In this document: in pieces, positions 21,982 to 32,100 of the stretch
Layout of the letters: each line of letters starts with the position of its first letter
Position numbering within the stretch: the first letter of the stretch is position 1
Assembly (NCBI GenBank): GCA_932294295.1
Contig: OW028576.1
Location: 24,869,227 to 24,933,226, forward strand
Direction of reading: 5' to 3'
From: Alitta virens
Taxonomy: Eukaryota; Annelida; Polychaeta; Phyllodocida; Nereididae
DNA: 64,000 nt
Program-made: the position numbers and the translations under genes
Notes under the pieces: model-generated
What the model saw: only the letters and a program-made list of their open reading frames with translations
What the model was told of the DNA's origin: nothing
Databases searched by the model: none

Positions 21982-22188
21982 CGAAGTTTTATCAAAAAAT
22001 TAATATAATTGATTATACACTGCTCATACAGTCAGCTGTATCGCAGCTACGCTCTCCGAAAGTGAAAAGCTTGTGCCCTAAAGCCACCGAAGTGACATAC
22101 ACCTGCCCGATCTGACACCGACGACGCTGGCCAGGCCGGCCGCGTAGCTTGGGGAACCGCTCTCTCGGCCCTCGGGGGAAATATCGAG

Positions 22189-22360
22189 TATAAAAAGTAC
22201 TTGTCACAGGGTCAGAGGGCATCATTGAACGGCAGTATCACACTGTAGAACGACAACTGAGCTTTCAGCCACCGGGATCAGCACTTGGACTTTCAACACT
22301 TCGCTCTACACTTCACTCTACACTTCACTCTACTCTACTCTACTCTACTCTAGAAAAAAG
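22189..22360 (+). promoter_or_regulatory. Plus-strand core promoter and candidate leader exon
   Basis: TATAAAAA at 22189 is followed about 33 bases later by TCATTG, a good arthropod-type initiator match. The next ~135 bases are C/T-rich with a (CTACT)n run and no long frame, and end in AAAAAAG/GTAAGT, a strong 5' splice site at 22361. This looks like a noncoding first exon. The first matching rightward coding gene is the polymerase at 29182, which has a good 3' splice site (ctttctttgtag) at 29102 just before its ATG. That would make an intron of about 6.7 kb lying antisense to the late genes. Confidence 0.5.
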
Positions 22361-22593
22361 GTAAGTCACATTGTAAATTTATTGCGACCATATACTCTGT
22401 TTATTTGGGCGTACTCTAGTGAGTATCGTGTTACCGTAAATGTATTAATATGGTACTGAAAAAGCCAAGACTCATATATGATTTGAGGTAGACATTTTAT
22501 TCAGACATTTTTTTTCGTTACACATCATTGCAAACACATATGTATAGAACCTTAATACCTTTTTAATCATCACCATACTCGCAAATATCTATA

Positions 22594-22595
<2 letters not shown>

Positions 22596-22629
<34 letters not shown>

Positions 22630-23040
22630 TATAGAAGAAGCTTAGTCATATACATGACAAAAAACATGCTTATACAGTCGCATTTACATATTACATGTAA
22701 TAGTTCAATTCAATTCAATTCAATTCAATTCAATTCAATTCAATTCAATTCAATTTAGTAGAGACTAGTAGATTGGCCATGCCATACCGTATAGAACTAA
22801 TTTACATACTTCGTGAAATAGTACAATTCGCTTCAATTCAATTCAATTTACCTGAGACCGGTAGATCGATCAGCGCATGTAGTATAAGTCTAATTTACAT
22901 ATTACCCGCAATAGAGTAATTCAATTCAATTCAATTCAATTCAATTCAATTTACCTGAGACTAGTAGATTGAACAATGTATACAGTGTAGGGTTAATTTA
23001 CATATTACATATAGCTCAAGTCAATTCAATTCAATTTATC
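22596..23040. repeat. (AT)n and (TTCAA)n microsatellites
   Basis: (AT)n at about 22596-22626, then several blocks of TTCAA repeats (22704-22756, ~22835-22850, 22917-22953, ~23018-23036). The blocks are separated by a phrase repeated about every 100 bases, tacctgagactagtagattg, with variations. It is noncoding, downstream of the protease gene. A minus-strand AATAAA near 22493 could end the late transcripts. Confidence 0.9.
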
Positions 23041-23045
23041 TGAGA

Positions 23046-23534
23046 CTAGTAGATCGATCCGTGCATACTGTATAGGGCTAAACAATGACTTTTTACATCA
23101 GTTATTTTACTCAGCAGATGTATCACACTTGCAGGCTCATATTTCCTGCTTCTATAGTAAACGTATACAAGCGAGTAGTAGCCGCACTGCCTATTAGCTA
23201 AATGCTCAGAATACGTGGTACAATATTTAAATTTGGACATAAAAGCAGTCATTTCTCCATTGTAGGTCCGCTCTCCCAAGGAATCGAAAACCTCTAGACC
23301 ACAAGATTCTTCATTTCGAGTCTTCTTAATTACATCTCGGCTATGAACGACCAGGATCATCCAGTGTCCCACCTCTCCGCGTAAGTACGAGTTTTCGTTA
23401 CAATTCACGATTTAGCAGCGTTCCCGCTGGTCTGGTCTCACATATTTCAGGGCATTCGAGGGCATAATGGCCATGACATATGCAGTGGCAATGGTGTCAT
23501 TCCAGAGTATCTCATATAGTTGATCGGTGTTCAT
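23046..23534 (-). pseudogene. Adenain-like cysteine protease with one in-frame stop
   Basis: The frame starts at an ATG (23534) that overlaps the capsid stop by ATGA, and has a TAA at codon 41 (23414-23412). It then continues open in the same frame to 23046, 162 codons overall. Adenovirus-type protease features are present after the stop: GHW with catalytic His near residue 57, a Glu/Asp region LEVFDSLG near 80-87, and QCGYYS with Gln ~116 and Cys ~117. These proteases cleave capsid precursors in adenoviruses and Polintons. The N-terminal 40 residues also fit the family, so the stop looks like a single nonsense change, an assembly error, or less likely a recoding site. An internal start after the stop would need GTG. 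Confidence 0.85.
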
Positions 23535-24931
23535 GTTAAATAGAGATTACGTGCATAATCAATTTCGAATAGGCCTGGATATGTCACCTTGGTGAGCATA
23601 ACAACAGACTCCTGTAAGGGCGACTTGAATCGTAGCTCTATTCTGACACAGCCCTCTCTTGTCACGGGGTAGAATTCATCGTAATTTTGAGGAGCCAGGT
23701 CAATGACGAATAATGTGTAACCGTCCCTGTATTCCTCCCTGCTTATTCTTGCCTTGTCTCCAATAGCTGACTTTCCCCTGTAAAGGTCTGAGTAGCAATG
23801 AAGATACTTATCCGCTGAGAAGTCAATGCTCAGAGGTCCACCGGGAGTGGGCGTCCCCGATAGCGTGACATTGATGAAAGTGATGTCATAGTGCTGAAAA
23901 TTGTAGGGATTCTTGAGCAGGCTACCGCTCATTGATTCACCTGACACAAACCCCATGACAATTTTACTGGGTACTCTTCCATTGAATGCATCCTCAATGT
24001 AATATGAAGATGTGTCTCTTGCCAAGTTGAATTTTCGTAGCTCTTCTTTTGTGTAGAAATATTTCGCACGCGAAATCTCCTTCAACATCACATCCTGATG
24101 GCCGAGTAGAATAAGCCCGGTGGGAGTCACGTGTTTCAGAATTAAAGTAATGTCCACAATCTCTAATCTGTAGTCAGTTGACTCTTTATTGGCGCTTAGT
24201 AGTCTGAATCTGTTCGATGTGGGTGTGAGTGTCAGGTCTATGGTGACACCGTTTAGGAGATATTTGTTCACTTTGAAAACATCAACATCGACTTTACCTA
24301 AGAGTTCAACAGTGGTGCTTCCACTCATAGCCTCGGCTCTCTTTTTAAAGCCCGCATTGCTACCTAGAGCAATACTAAGGTCCTCCATGAACTGAGTTGT
24401 GTCTTTGTGAAACATTGAGCATTCCAAGTCAGCATCATTCAGTCCATCCTCGCATAGGAGGGTGTTCATTAGGGCCTTGTAGCTGTACCCTGTTTGGCCG
24501 CCAGTCACCACTCTGTCATTAAGTCGTACTTCCACTTGGTCCCATAATGCTTGGGCCAGGTTATTAACTGGCCCCACACTCCATAAACCCTCGTCTTCGA
24601 TTATGTCTGATTTGCTACTTGTAGGAGGTGCATCGGCCGAAGGCTTTGATGCGGTTGAGCCCGAGGTGGGCCGTTCTGGTACTAGCGAGCCATCTCCTCT
24701 GACTATTCTCACCCGTGTAGACAAGTAGACATTTGCCAGGTCTATGTATGAGGTGCCCACACCCGGTACGTGGAACTTAGCATCGCCCTCGGTTGAAAAC
24801 TGGTTTACGGGTTTATGCGTCAGGTATTTCACGTCTGTAACTCCCAGATTGCTCACAGGCACACTGAACAAATTTAGTGTGTCCTCATAGGCTAGGTCAG
24901 CCGATTCTAGTACTTTTTCACCGCTTGACAT
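23531..24931 (-). CDS. MCP: Polinton major capsid protein (double jelly-roll)
   Basis: The protein has 466 residues from the ATG at 24931. Features seen in Polinton/adintovirus hexon-like capsids are present: an N-terminal FHVPGVGTSYIDL strand region, a middle MLKEISRAKYFYTKEELRKF stretch, the NPYNFQHYDITF motif near residue 345, and the late ISREEYRDGYTLFVIDLAP block near residue 395. A Ser/Pro-rich loop (residues ~85-110) is probably a surface insertion. Trimers would build the icosahedral shell. The gene overlaps the basic protein gene by 14 bases at its start and the protease ATG by 4 at its end. The frame is intact. Confidence 0.93.
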   Translation of the reverse strand: MSSGEKVLESADLAYEDTLNLFSVPVSNLGVTDVKYLTHKPVNQFSTEGDAKFHVPGVGTSYIDLANVYLSTRVRIVRGDGSLVPERPTSGSTASKPSADAPPTSSKSDIIEDEGLWSVGPVNNLAQALWDQVEVRLNDRVVTGGQTGYSYKALMNTLLCEDGLNDADLECSMFHKDTTQFMEDLSIALGSNAGFKKRAEAMSGSTTVELLGKVDVDVFKVNKYLLNGVTIDLTLTPTSNRFRLLSANKESTDYRLEIVDITLILKHVTPTGLILLGHQDVMLKEISRAKYFYTKEELRKFNLARDTSSYYIEDAFNGRVPSKIVMGFVSGESMSGSLLKNPYNFQHYDITFINVTLSGTPTPGGPLSIDFSADKYLHCYSDLYRGKSAIGDKARISREEYRDGYTLFVIDLAPQNYDEFYPVTREGCVRIELRFKSPLQESVVMLTKVTYPGLFEIDYARNLYLT

Positions 24932-25337
24932 GTTGAGTGAATATGTCTTTAAGTCTCAGTGTCTTCTTGCTAGGAGTCCCGCCCTGAACCTGTCGCTTGC
25001 GTTTAAGTCGCTGCGTCACTGCCTTGCGCTGAGAGTGTACTGATTGCCCTCGTTCTGTGTCCACTCTTTTATCGCTTTTAGCCACCAGTTCCGCTTGAGC
25101 CATTTCGTTTGACTGTTCTATAGGTGACACCACTGTCAGAGGTAAATTTTCATGGTTCTTTTTCGATCCATCTTCGTCGTCGCTCCCTGTACCCTTTCTG
25201 CTCCTGTTCTCACTCGATTCGATAACTATGGCCCTTGGTTTATTTGACCAGGGTCTCGTGCGGCCTACAGTTTTCTGAAAATGGGCTATCCATGGTTCAG
25301 CCTTCATGGCGGTTAGCGATTTGTATCTCTCTTCCAT
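24918..25337 (-). CDS. Small basic core-like protein
   Basis: The protein has 139 residues. The middle is Ser/Asp/Glu-rich, and the C-terminal third is strongly basic (AVTQRLKRKRQVQGG, then KKTLRLKD). Size, charge and position between penton and major capsid match small DNA-condensing or scaffold-like proteins of adintoviruses, often compared to adenovirus core peptides. That role is inferred from composition and synteny. It overlaps both neighbours by 25 and 14 bases. Confidence 0.65.
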   Translation of the reverse strand: MEERYKSLTAMKAEPWIAHFQKTVGRTRPWSNKPRAIVIESSENRSRKGTGSDDEDGSKKNHENLPLTVVSPIEQSNEMAQAELVAKSDKRVDTERGQSVHSQRKAVTQRLKRKRQVQGGTPSKKTLRLKDIFTQHVKR

Positions 25338-25774
25338 GTCAATTCCAGTGTGCAGTGAGTCGATTGTACTGTCTCTCTGGCAAGTTCTGGGAATAAAGTT
25401 CCTCTCGAGTCCCTAAGCTCTATAGAAAGATGTCTCACGTCCGACACTCTCAATGGAACATACAGCACTGGTTGCACGCAAGCGAAGTTGTGTTTTTTTA
25501 TCTCTCCAAGGGGGATAGCTCGCAGCACTGGGCTGTAGCTATCGCCAACTATTGAACCTTCAAGCTGAGGACATGTGACATACATCACCTCACCCTTGGA
25601 CCACCTATTGTTAACCGAAGCAACAGTTATGTCAATCAGGCCTAGGTACCACTGTCCATTCAGCTGAGTATTTTTTGGAGCGACGAATGACTCGGGCATC
25701 TGCACAGTAAAACTCCCTGCATTGTTGGATGGATTGATCCCCCTTGACTGCCAGCTGGATACGTAAATAATCAT
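25313..25774 (-). CDS. Polinton penton (single jelly-roll minor capsid)
   Basis: The protein has 153 residues from the ATG at 25774; the open frame begins two codons earlier with GTG. The N-terminus pattern SSWQSRGINPSNNAGSFTVQ followed by LNGQWYLGLIDITV is typical of Polinton and adintovirus pentons, which fill capsid vertices. Beta-rich throughout, no transmembrane segment. It lies between the integrase and the basic protein in the late cluster. Confidence 0.88.
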   Translation of the reverse strand: MIIYVSSWQSRGINPSNNAGSFTVQMPESFVAPKNTQLNGQWYLGLIDITVASVNNRWSKGEVMYVTCPQLEGSIVGDSYSPVLRAIPLGEIKKHNFACVQPVLYVPLRVSDVRHLSIELRDSRGTLFPELARETVQSTHCTLELTWKRDTNR

Positions 25775-25784
25775 CTCCACCGTC

Positions 25785-27119
25785 TTAATTCTTCTTCTTC
25801 CTTCTCTTTTTTTGCTTCAGCGTCTTGAGGTCACTACTCTGTAGCCACTGGTTATATTTGCTAGGCCATGATTGATATTTAACCAGACTCTGACTCACAC
25901 CGTCGCTGTTCACTCTTGTCTTAATCACCTTTTCGATGTTGAAGAATGCATCAGGGTCAAACCTAACAGGCGTCAGTTCATTCGAATAGAAAGGCCCATC
26001 GACTGTCTCACCGCCGTAATCCCTGAGGTAGTATACGGCTATACCATCCGAAAATTTTCTCCCACGTACAGTGAACACTTCGCCTGTAAACTGTTCGTCA
26101 TATGAGCGAGAAAAGTTCTTTCGGCGATGATACGCAGCTCTTACTCGGTCTCCTACGGCGAATTTGTAAATGATTCTCTTCTTATTCCTGGCGGAAGAAA
26201 TGGCTCTCTTGAAAGCTGTAGCTAAGTCTGTGGTGCTTTGAGTCACATACTGGTAGTCCCAAATGTCCTGCTCATTGTCCTCATTGACCTGAGTCGGAGT
26301 GACACCTATGCTCGAATGAACGGTGCGATTATACGAAGATACTATATTCTGAAACTCATCGATGTACCTGTAGCTGTTACTGTATTGGAAAAACTGGAAC
26401 AGTCTTTTCTTCAATCCCTTTATCACAGCCTCAGCGTAGTTTGCCTTGGTTTCGGTGTTAGTGTAAACAGTCTTGACACCGTACTCAGTCATAAGAGCCG
26501 CTACCCTTGCATTGGTAAATTCGGTACCCCTGTCACTCCTCAAGAAGCGGGGTAGGTCTGAATCGACACCCTCATCAGTTCTAGATCTAGGCTCCTGAGC
26601 CGTCGTAGAGTCACGATCTTCAGCAGTATTAGCTTCTATGGCCGTGTTAGTTCCGTGGGCGCCTGCGTCATTTGAGCCCGAGGGGCCTGAGCCCTCAGCA
26701 TAGCTGTCTGTAAATATTTTCACGAATCCCCCGCAGATGTGTTTCCCTCCTTTGCTCTTGACGGGTACAGCACGGCAGTATCTCGAAAAGACATCTATCG
26801 CAACAAGAATGTATGCGAAACCGTCATTGGCTCCAGTGAATCTGACGCCGTTCAGGACGAGTAGGTCGCAGTCCCACATGTGATTTATACCAGGTGCAAT
26901 GACGCGGCGATACTTGACAGGTTTTTCCCGAGCCTGCCTATGTAGTGTGATAATGTCCTGCGATTTGGCCCAGTCGTCGATCCTATTGAGACTTATATTG
27001 TATCTCCCTTCACGCTTAATGACTGCATGTAGCTTAGTGGTGCTTGTGAAACTACCAGGCAAGCTTGGATTGTAAAAGCGCCTCGTCAAATATGCATCTA
27101 TATCTTTAGGAATGACCAT
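25785..27119 (-). CDS. INT: Polinton DDE integrase with chromodomain-like tail
   Basis: The protein has 444 residues from the ATG at 27119; the frame upstream offers only TTG. The catalytic triad is visible: Asp85 (MWDCDLLVL), Asp196 (RSDRGTEF) and Glu230 (ANYAEAVIKGL). Between the first two lies an unusual low-complexity insertion of about 45 residues (~142-187, Ser/Gly/Thr/Asp-rich). The C-terminus has an SH3-like region (YKFAVGDRVRAAY), then a chromodomain-like stretch (IEKVIKTR ... LVKYQSWPSKYNQW) and a poly-basic end. It joins element ends to target DNA with a 6-base stagger, consistent with GATATT here. The ATG shares one base with the preceding stop (TAATG). Confidence 0.94.
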   Translation of the reverse strand: MVIPKDIDAYLTRRFYNPSLPGSFTSTTKLHAVIKREGRYNISLNRIDDWAKSQDIITLHRQAREKPVKYRRVIAPGINHMWDCDLLVLNGVRFTGANDGFAYILVAIDVFSRYCRAVPVKSKGGKHICGGFVKIFTDSYAEGSGPSGSNDAGAHGTNTAIEANTAEDRDSTTAQEPRSRTDEGVDSDLPRFLRSDRGTEFTNARVAALMTEYGVKTVYTNTETKANYAEAVIKGLKKRLFQFFQYSNSYRYIDEFQNIVSSYNRTVHSSIGVTPTQVNEDNEQDIWDYQYVTQSTTDLATAFKRAISSARNKKRIIYKFAVGDRVRAAYHRRKNFSRSYDEQFTGEVFTVRGRKFSDGIAVYYLRDYGGETVDGPFYSNELTPVRFDPDAFFNIEKVIKTRVNSDGVSQSLVKYQSWPSKYNQWLQSSDLKTLKQKKRRKKKN

Positions 27120-27203
27120 TACGCCGGTTTGACGCAAATCCAGGCTGTTTTATTCTTCGTCTTTCGTACTTCAACTTCAGCACTACTTTCACCGCTACTA
27201 GCC

Positions 27204-27239
<36 letters not shown>

Positions 27240-27994
27240 TTCGAGACTATTTTCTTTTTTCTCTTCTTCAAACTTTCTCCTTCTTCTTCTTCTTCTTCTT
27301 CTTCTTCCGCTTCCCTCTCTTCTCCTTGAGAGTACTTATTCTTCATGTAATGCAAAATTCGCCTCAATTTGGCATTCGAGATGAGGTTTAGAGGTACATC
27401 GAACTCTAGGAGGAGGCAGTAAAACTTGCGATGCCCACGAGGTACAGGGAACTCACTCGATTGAGTGTGGAGTAGCGATGCTGGGTAATCGATCACTGAC
27501 GTGTCACCTCCGCACGAGTCGGTACTAGAACCACTAGCAGTTAGCACTCGTAGAATGGCGTGTGCCCTTGACTTATGTTCTTTAGAAGTCAGCGTGTTCT
27601 CAACCTTCCTCAATATCGACTCGCCACTGTACCGATTGTCATCAACACTGGGCGCATTGTCTCCACTGTCACCCCGAGAGTGCGTAGAGAGCTCATCCGA
27701 TCCAGTTGTCAAAGTCTCAGCACGCTCAAGGCTGAGAGATTTATTTTCATTGCTAGAGGCCCCCCCACCGCTGCCAGGGGGCGTACCTGCCCAAATTGCA
27801 GGAGGCACAAAAGGCGTAGCAGCGTCTGACTGTGGCAGGGAGGACGACTGGCCTGCACCGCTGCCTATGGCAGCGGTGGCGGCCAGACGTCCTGGCTCAT
27901 CGTGAGACTTCTTTCTATTACTCTCAATCAAACTTTCGTATTTGTCATGAGGTATCAGATAGACCTTCCTGTTAAATTTCAGCGTCAGAGCCAT
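27119..27994 (-). CDS. Polinton protein with KVYLIPHDKY motif, unknown role
   Basis: The protein has 291 residues. The N-terminus (KFNRKVYLIPHDKYESLIE) matches a short motif seen at the start of a common animal Polinton protein. A long disordered Gly/Ser/Pro region follows, then a folded part (~residues 185-225; FYCLLLEFDVPLNLI), an acidic Glu run of about nine, a Lys-rich stretch and a Ser run of about twelve encoded by simple trinucleotide repeats. Synteny between the small helical protein and the integrase is conserved in the class. Function is unknown to me. Confidence 0.7.
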
Positions 27995-28394
27995 CTTCGC
28001 GTTTGTCTTCGAGTGACTGTAATTTCTTCACGTGAGGTACGCAGAGCTCCAAAAACTCCACCAGTGTCTTGTAGTGCGTTACGTAAACACGCTTCAACTG
28101 ACTCCTGACTGTCCCGCTGATCCTTGTTGTTGGGCGAAATTTACTAGCCTTCCCTAGAACTAGGCGTGACACCTTCCTAAGCACTCTCTTACCTCGACCT
28201 AACTCGTGCAGAGTGTCACTGGGTAGGCTCAAGTTGCCTTCCATGGTGTTCACTATGACCTCCGTTATGCAAAGCACCTGTTCTCGGGTAGCACCATCCA
28301 ATAAGATTCGACTCAGTCTCGAGGTCACTCTGTAAGTGCGTATTAAAAGTTCTAAAAAATCCATGCACATCCGGGCCCCCATCGCCTCTGACAT
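27972..28394 (-). CDS. Small helical Polinton protein
   Basis: The protein has 140 residues. It is helical and rich in Leu/Arg/Val, with the pattern ATREQVLCITEVIVNTMEGN followed by a basic stretch (HELGRGKRVLRKVSRLVLG) found in a short protein next to the ATPase in many animal Polintons and adintoviruses. The role is unknown; DNA or capsid binding is plausible from the charge. Its ATG shares a base with the ATPase stop (TAATG) and its end overlaps the next gene by 23 bases. Confidence 0.7.
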   Translation of the reverse strand: MSEAMGARMCMDFLELLIRTYRVTSRLSRILLDGATREQVLCITEVIVNTMEGNLSLPSDTLHELGRGKRVLRKVSRLVLGKASKFRPTTRISGTVRSQLKRVYVTHYKTLVEFLELCVPHVKKLQSLEDKREDGSDAEI

Positions 28395-29062
28395 TATTTA
28401 CGAGTGTATAGTACGAGAGTGTCACCGGGCAGAATAGAAGAGCTCAGTCTTATGTCCTCGTCACCCGAGCCAGTCAAGTTGTTAACTACTAGGTATCCGC
28501 GTGGGTTACGCGTTGCGTCCTCGTACGCCTCGACTAACCTCTTGGGAGTGCCAGGGAACATCTGCCGTGAGAGGAAGTGTATCTGCTGTAAGTTTCGACA
28601 CGTCTTCATCAATATTAAGTAGCCTGTATTGAGACTGATGGTGCGCGAGTAGCGCGACTGGTGGTAGACATTTTGAGTCAGCATAATGACTGAAATTCTA
28701 CTATGGTGAACATCCCTAGTGAAGAGAGAGCACATTTCACTAGATTTACATATTTCGTCCATAAGATCATCCAAAACGAGTAGACTGTGCCCCTCCTCGT
28801 CTGGGCTTTTCAATTCCTCAATCATCTCGAGTGTAGGTAGGCCGTGATGAGTGGATGGGTTAGGCAACTCGATCTCGAGTTCTTCAATTTTTTTCTGCTT
28901 CACGCCGTATGCGTAAAGTATTCGCTCGGGTGGTGTAGTGTACATCTCCCCGGAGTTCCTCAACACCGCCAGCGTTAGAACTGTCTTACCAGACATCGAA
29001 GGCCCCGCAATGACTGTAGAGGACGGCGATTCGAACTTGAATATGGCACGATGCTTCTCCAT
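28394..29062 (-). CDS. DNA-packaging ATPase (FtsK-HerA / A32 type)
   Basis: The protein has 222 residues. Walker A GPSMSGKT lies at residues 20-27, Walker B LLVLDD at 94-99, and a sensor-like IMLTQN at 126-131. This is the genome-packaging ATPase of Polintons, adintoviruses and related large DNA viruses. It is the first gene of the leftward late cluster. The upstream 120 bases to the polymerase ATG must hold its promoter; no clear TATA is visible there. Confidence 0.92.
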   Translation of the reverse strand: MEKHRAIFKFESPSSTVIAGPSMSGKTVLTLAVLRNSGEMYTTPPERILYAYGVKQKKIEELEIELPNPSTHHGLPTLEMIEELKSPDEEGHSLLVLDDLMDEICKSSEMCSLFTRDVHHSRISVIMLTQNVYHQSRYSRTISLNTGYLILMKTCRNLQQIHFLSRQMFPGTPKRLVEAYEDATRNPRGYLVVNNLTGSGDEDIRLSSSILPGDTLVLYTRK

Positions 29063-29100
29063 GATTTTTAATTATTTTCTTTCTTTCTTTCTTTCTTTGT

Positions 29101-29102
29101 AG
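29101..29102 (+). promoter_or_regulatory. Candidate 3' splice site before the polymerase ATG
   Basis: A long TTTC tract from about 29077 ends in TTTGTAG at 29102, 80 bases before the polymerase ATG. It is the natural partner for the donor at 22361. The tract could also be just a microsatellite. Confidence 0.4.
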
Positions 29103-29181
29103 ACTAGCGGATAGAGTCATGAAAGACTTGAACGATTTGGCACGATGAGCGAATGCGAGACCCTCTAACGCCGAAGAGGAA

Positions 29182-32100
29182 ATGGACACTGATTCGAACT
29201 CGCAATATCAAAAGCCTGTGGTAGCTACTGAAGCTGCCCCGGCGAATGGTTCAACTAGCTGTACCTCCAGGCAGGGCAGCTCACCACTAGGGCCTCAGAC
29301 TGTCCCTGCCTCGAAAGCGGGTACGTCAACTGGAGGTGTGACCCGTACAGCCACTGTTCCACCTACGCCATTGTACTGCGTGTGGCCTAGTGATGAGTCT
29401 GACTGGTCCGATTCGTATGATGTATCGGAAGATGAGGGACAACTTAATGAGAAGGAGGGGGAGAATGATCCGAAAAAAGGCAAAGGCAAAGGCAAAGGCA
29501 AAGGCAAAGGCAAAGGCAAAGGCAAAGGGAAAGGGAAAGGGCACGGGAATGGGAATGGGAATGGGAAAGGTGAACAGTCTAAAAGCCTCAGAAGCGCTCA
29601 GGATGCATCGGCCCAGAGACCTGCTGAGTTAATCCCTCAGAGAACGTCTAAGAGACTAGCAAAAACTGCTGCCTCTAAGAATAACATGGCTAGCACGGAT
29701 GGGAGTACTCGGCAACAGACTTCTAGTTCCCGCACTAGCTCTAGTTCTACCTCTTGTTCACCAACCCGAGCTAATTCTAGAACACCAAGTGCTGTCTCCG
29801 TTGCAGGCGCATCGAGGCTTAGTACTACGCCTGCTGAAAATAAGATCGAGATTACTACACAGAGTAATACTACTACTACTACGACCACAACAACGAGTTC
29901 ACCGGCGAGCGCTACAAGGAGTACAGTGACGAGCAACCCTGCGAGACACAAAAGTGTCTCGAATGTCTCGGAAGTTGATCTAGCCGAAGAGATGGACGTT
30001 GATAGTAGCGCATATACAGGCACCGTAGCGCCGACTGCTGATGGCTGTGCTGGTGCTGCAGACAGAGGTGGAGCTGGAGATGAGCCAATGGAGGGTGTCG
30101 TTGCGGGGTGGCAGTCTGATGATGATGATGACACCACTCTGCGCAACACTGAGAGCCAAATGCTCAAGGTAAAAAGGAAAAAAAAAAAAATAAATAAATT
30201 AAAAAATTATATTGGAGCCTCCGACATGCTCTTCGGTCTCAACATTATTTTTAATTATTATTATTATTATTATTTTTTTTTTTTCAGAGGTTCCAGAAGC
30301 AACTGCAATTTCACCGTAAAAGGTCCAGAGAAATCGAAGAATTCCTGGTCCATTTCACTTCAGTGAAAACCGGTGAGCCCTCACCAAAGAAACGAAAAGT
30401 TGACACCAGGTGAGTTTACCGGCTGTAAAATGTTTTTTTCATACGTGAGTGTTGTATTGGTGTACGGCTATAATTGGCCCCTGACTTATGCATTTATTTC
30501 TTTTCCAGCTGTCAGGAGAGCCAGGCAGCAGTAAATAGGGGTCTGTGCGGAGGTGCTGCAGCGGCCACTGCTTCCACTTCGAGGTGAGTCCGGTAGTGTA
30601 TTACAGCTTTTTTTCTGTGCCCCCCACCCCAACATAAAACAGTGCGATATAAGGATGTCTGACTCATTTTACTACAGAGAGATCAACACAACCGCAGTGA
30701 CAGCGAATAAGGCGAGTAATGGCAGTGAACGTGAACATGAACATGAACATGAACATGAGCAGGAGAAAAAGAAGAAACATACATGAAAAGAGAACGGCAA
30801 GGAGACAGAGGGCTCAACACCCAGTGCAACTAGTGCGTTAGTAGTCGTGTATTTCAGTCAGTGATATCGATACCTCAAAGCTAAAGGCTATTACATACAG
30901 CCGAGAAAGATACCTAACTAGTTAACTAACTAACTAACTAACTATTGTTCTTCCATTTCATTTCATTTCAGTTTGAAAGAAATGCTGCAGGTTGAGATTG
31001 GAATTGACTCGGATGTGATTGAACTGGAGGAGCTACAGGATGGAAGCGAAATGAAACTGCTACTCGACATGCTATATGACAACAATTTAGTCGGAGAGGG
31101 TGAGGGAGAGGGGGATAGAGAGGTAGAGGTAGATGATCGGGGTAATGAGGGTGAAAATGTACCTATTGTAAATGAAAATAATGACGATAATGACAATGAC
31201 GAAGACATGGAAGGTAACATGATATTTGAGGGTCCTGACTACTCCGTGAATTTTCATCGCAGCATCAATGTACAAAATATAAGAGACCTCGAGTTTGACG
31301 GTGGAGCCGCACGTGAAACGGTTTACCGCGTACACCTTAATGCCAACTGGGCCGGGGTCAATTTACGTGATATAATGGGTGATCTCGAGGCAGTGATTGA
31401 CAGTATCATTGCAAAGCTGAATGAGAGCTACAACCCCCATGATCTAGTGAGATTTTTTATGCAAAATGCTGCTTTTTACAGCCCTCACACCCTTGGTCTT
31501 CTACCTCTACACCAGCTCAGTATTTTTAAAGTATTGGAGCTGCTAGAGTCACTACTGCAATCTGACGAAGAGCTACATTTAGATGAGCCCATTGAAATCC
31601 ATGTGGGTGTGATACGCAACCCCCTCGGGGCAGGTAGGAGTGCTGGCATCAATTATGTCGATGACCTGCACCGACTGAGATGCATCTGTAAAATATCTAA
31701 TGATGATAATTTATGTTTAGCCCGCTCAATTGTCGTGGGTACAGCCAAGGCTAATCTAGACGAAGTTCCGCCGTCCAACAGGGCCCTTCACCTGAAAGCA
31801 AAGTCAGCATACTACCATATCCTTAACTCAAGGAGAAATAGTCAAAAGACCAAGGCTACACAGCTGCACACTCGTGCAGGTTTTGATATCGACCATGTTC
31901 CATCTTTCACTGACATTCCCGCTTTCGAGAGGGAGGCCAACGCACGCATTGTTGTTTTTGGCCGAGGGTCGGGTGTTAGACCCCTCTATGTAGGTGACCA
32001 AGACAGACAGCGAACCGTTTACTTGCTCTATGTTGACGATCCGCTGAACCCAAAAGCAGTCGGGCACTTTCACACCATAACTAGAATACAGTGTATCTTT

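Noticed and set aside
22013..22225. A 70-codon minus-strand frame
   Set aside because: It lies over the plus-strand TATA/initiator and leader exon, is Arg/Gly-rich without domain, and has no neighbours in the cluster.
29295..30167. Long antisense frames over polymerase exon 1
   Set aside because: They mirror the GGCAAA and trinucleotide repeats of the coding strand.
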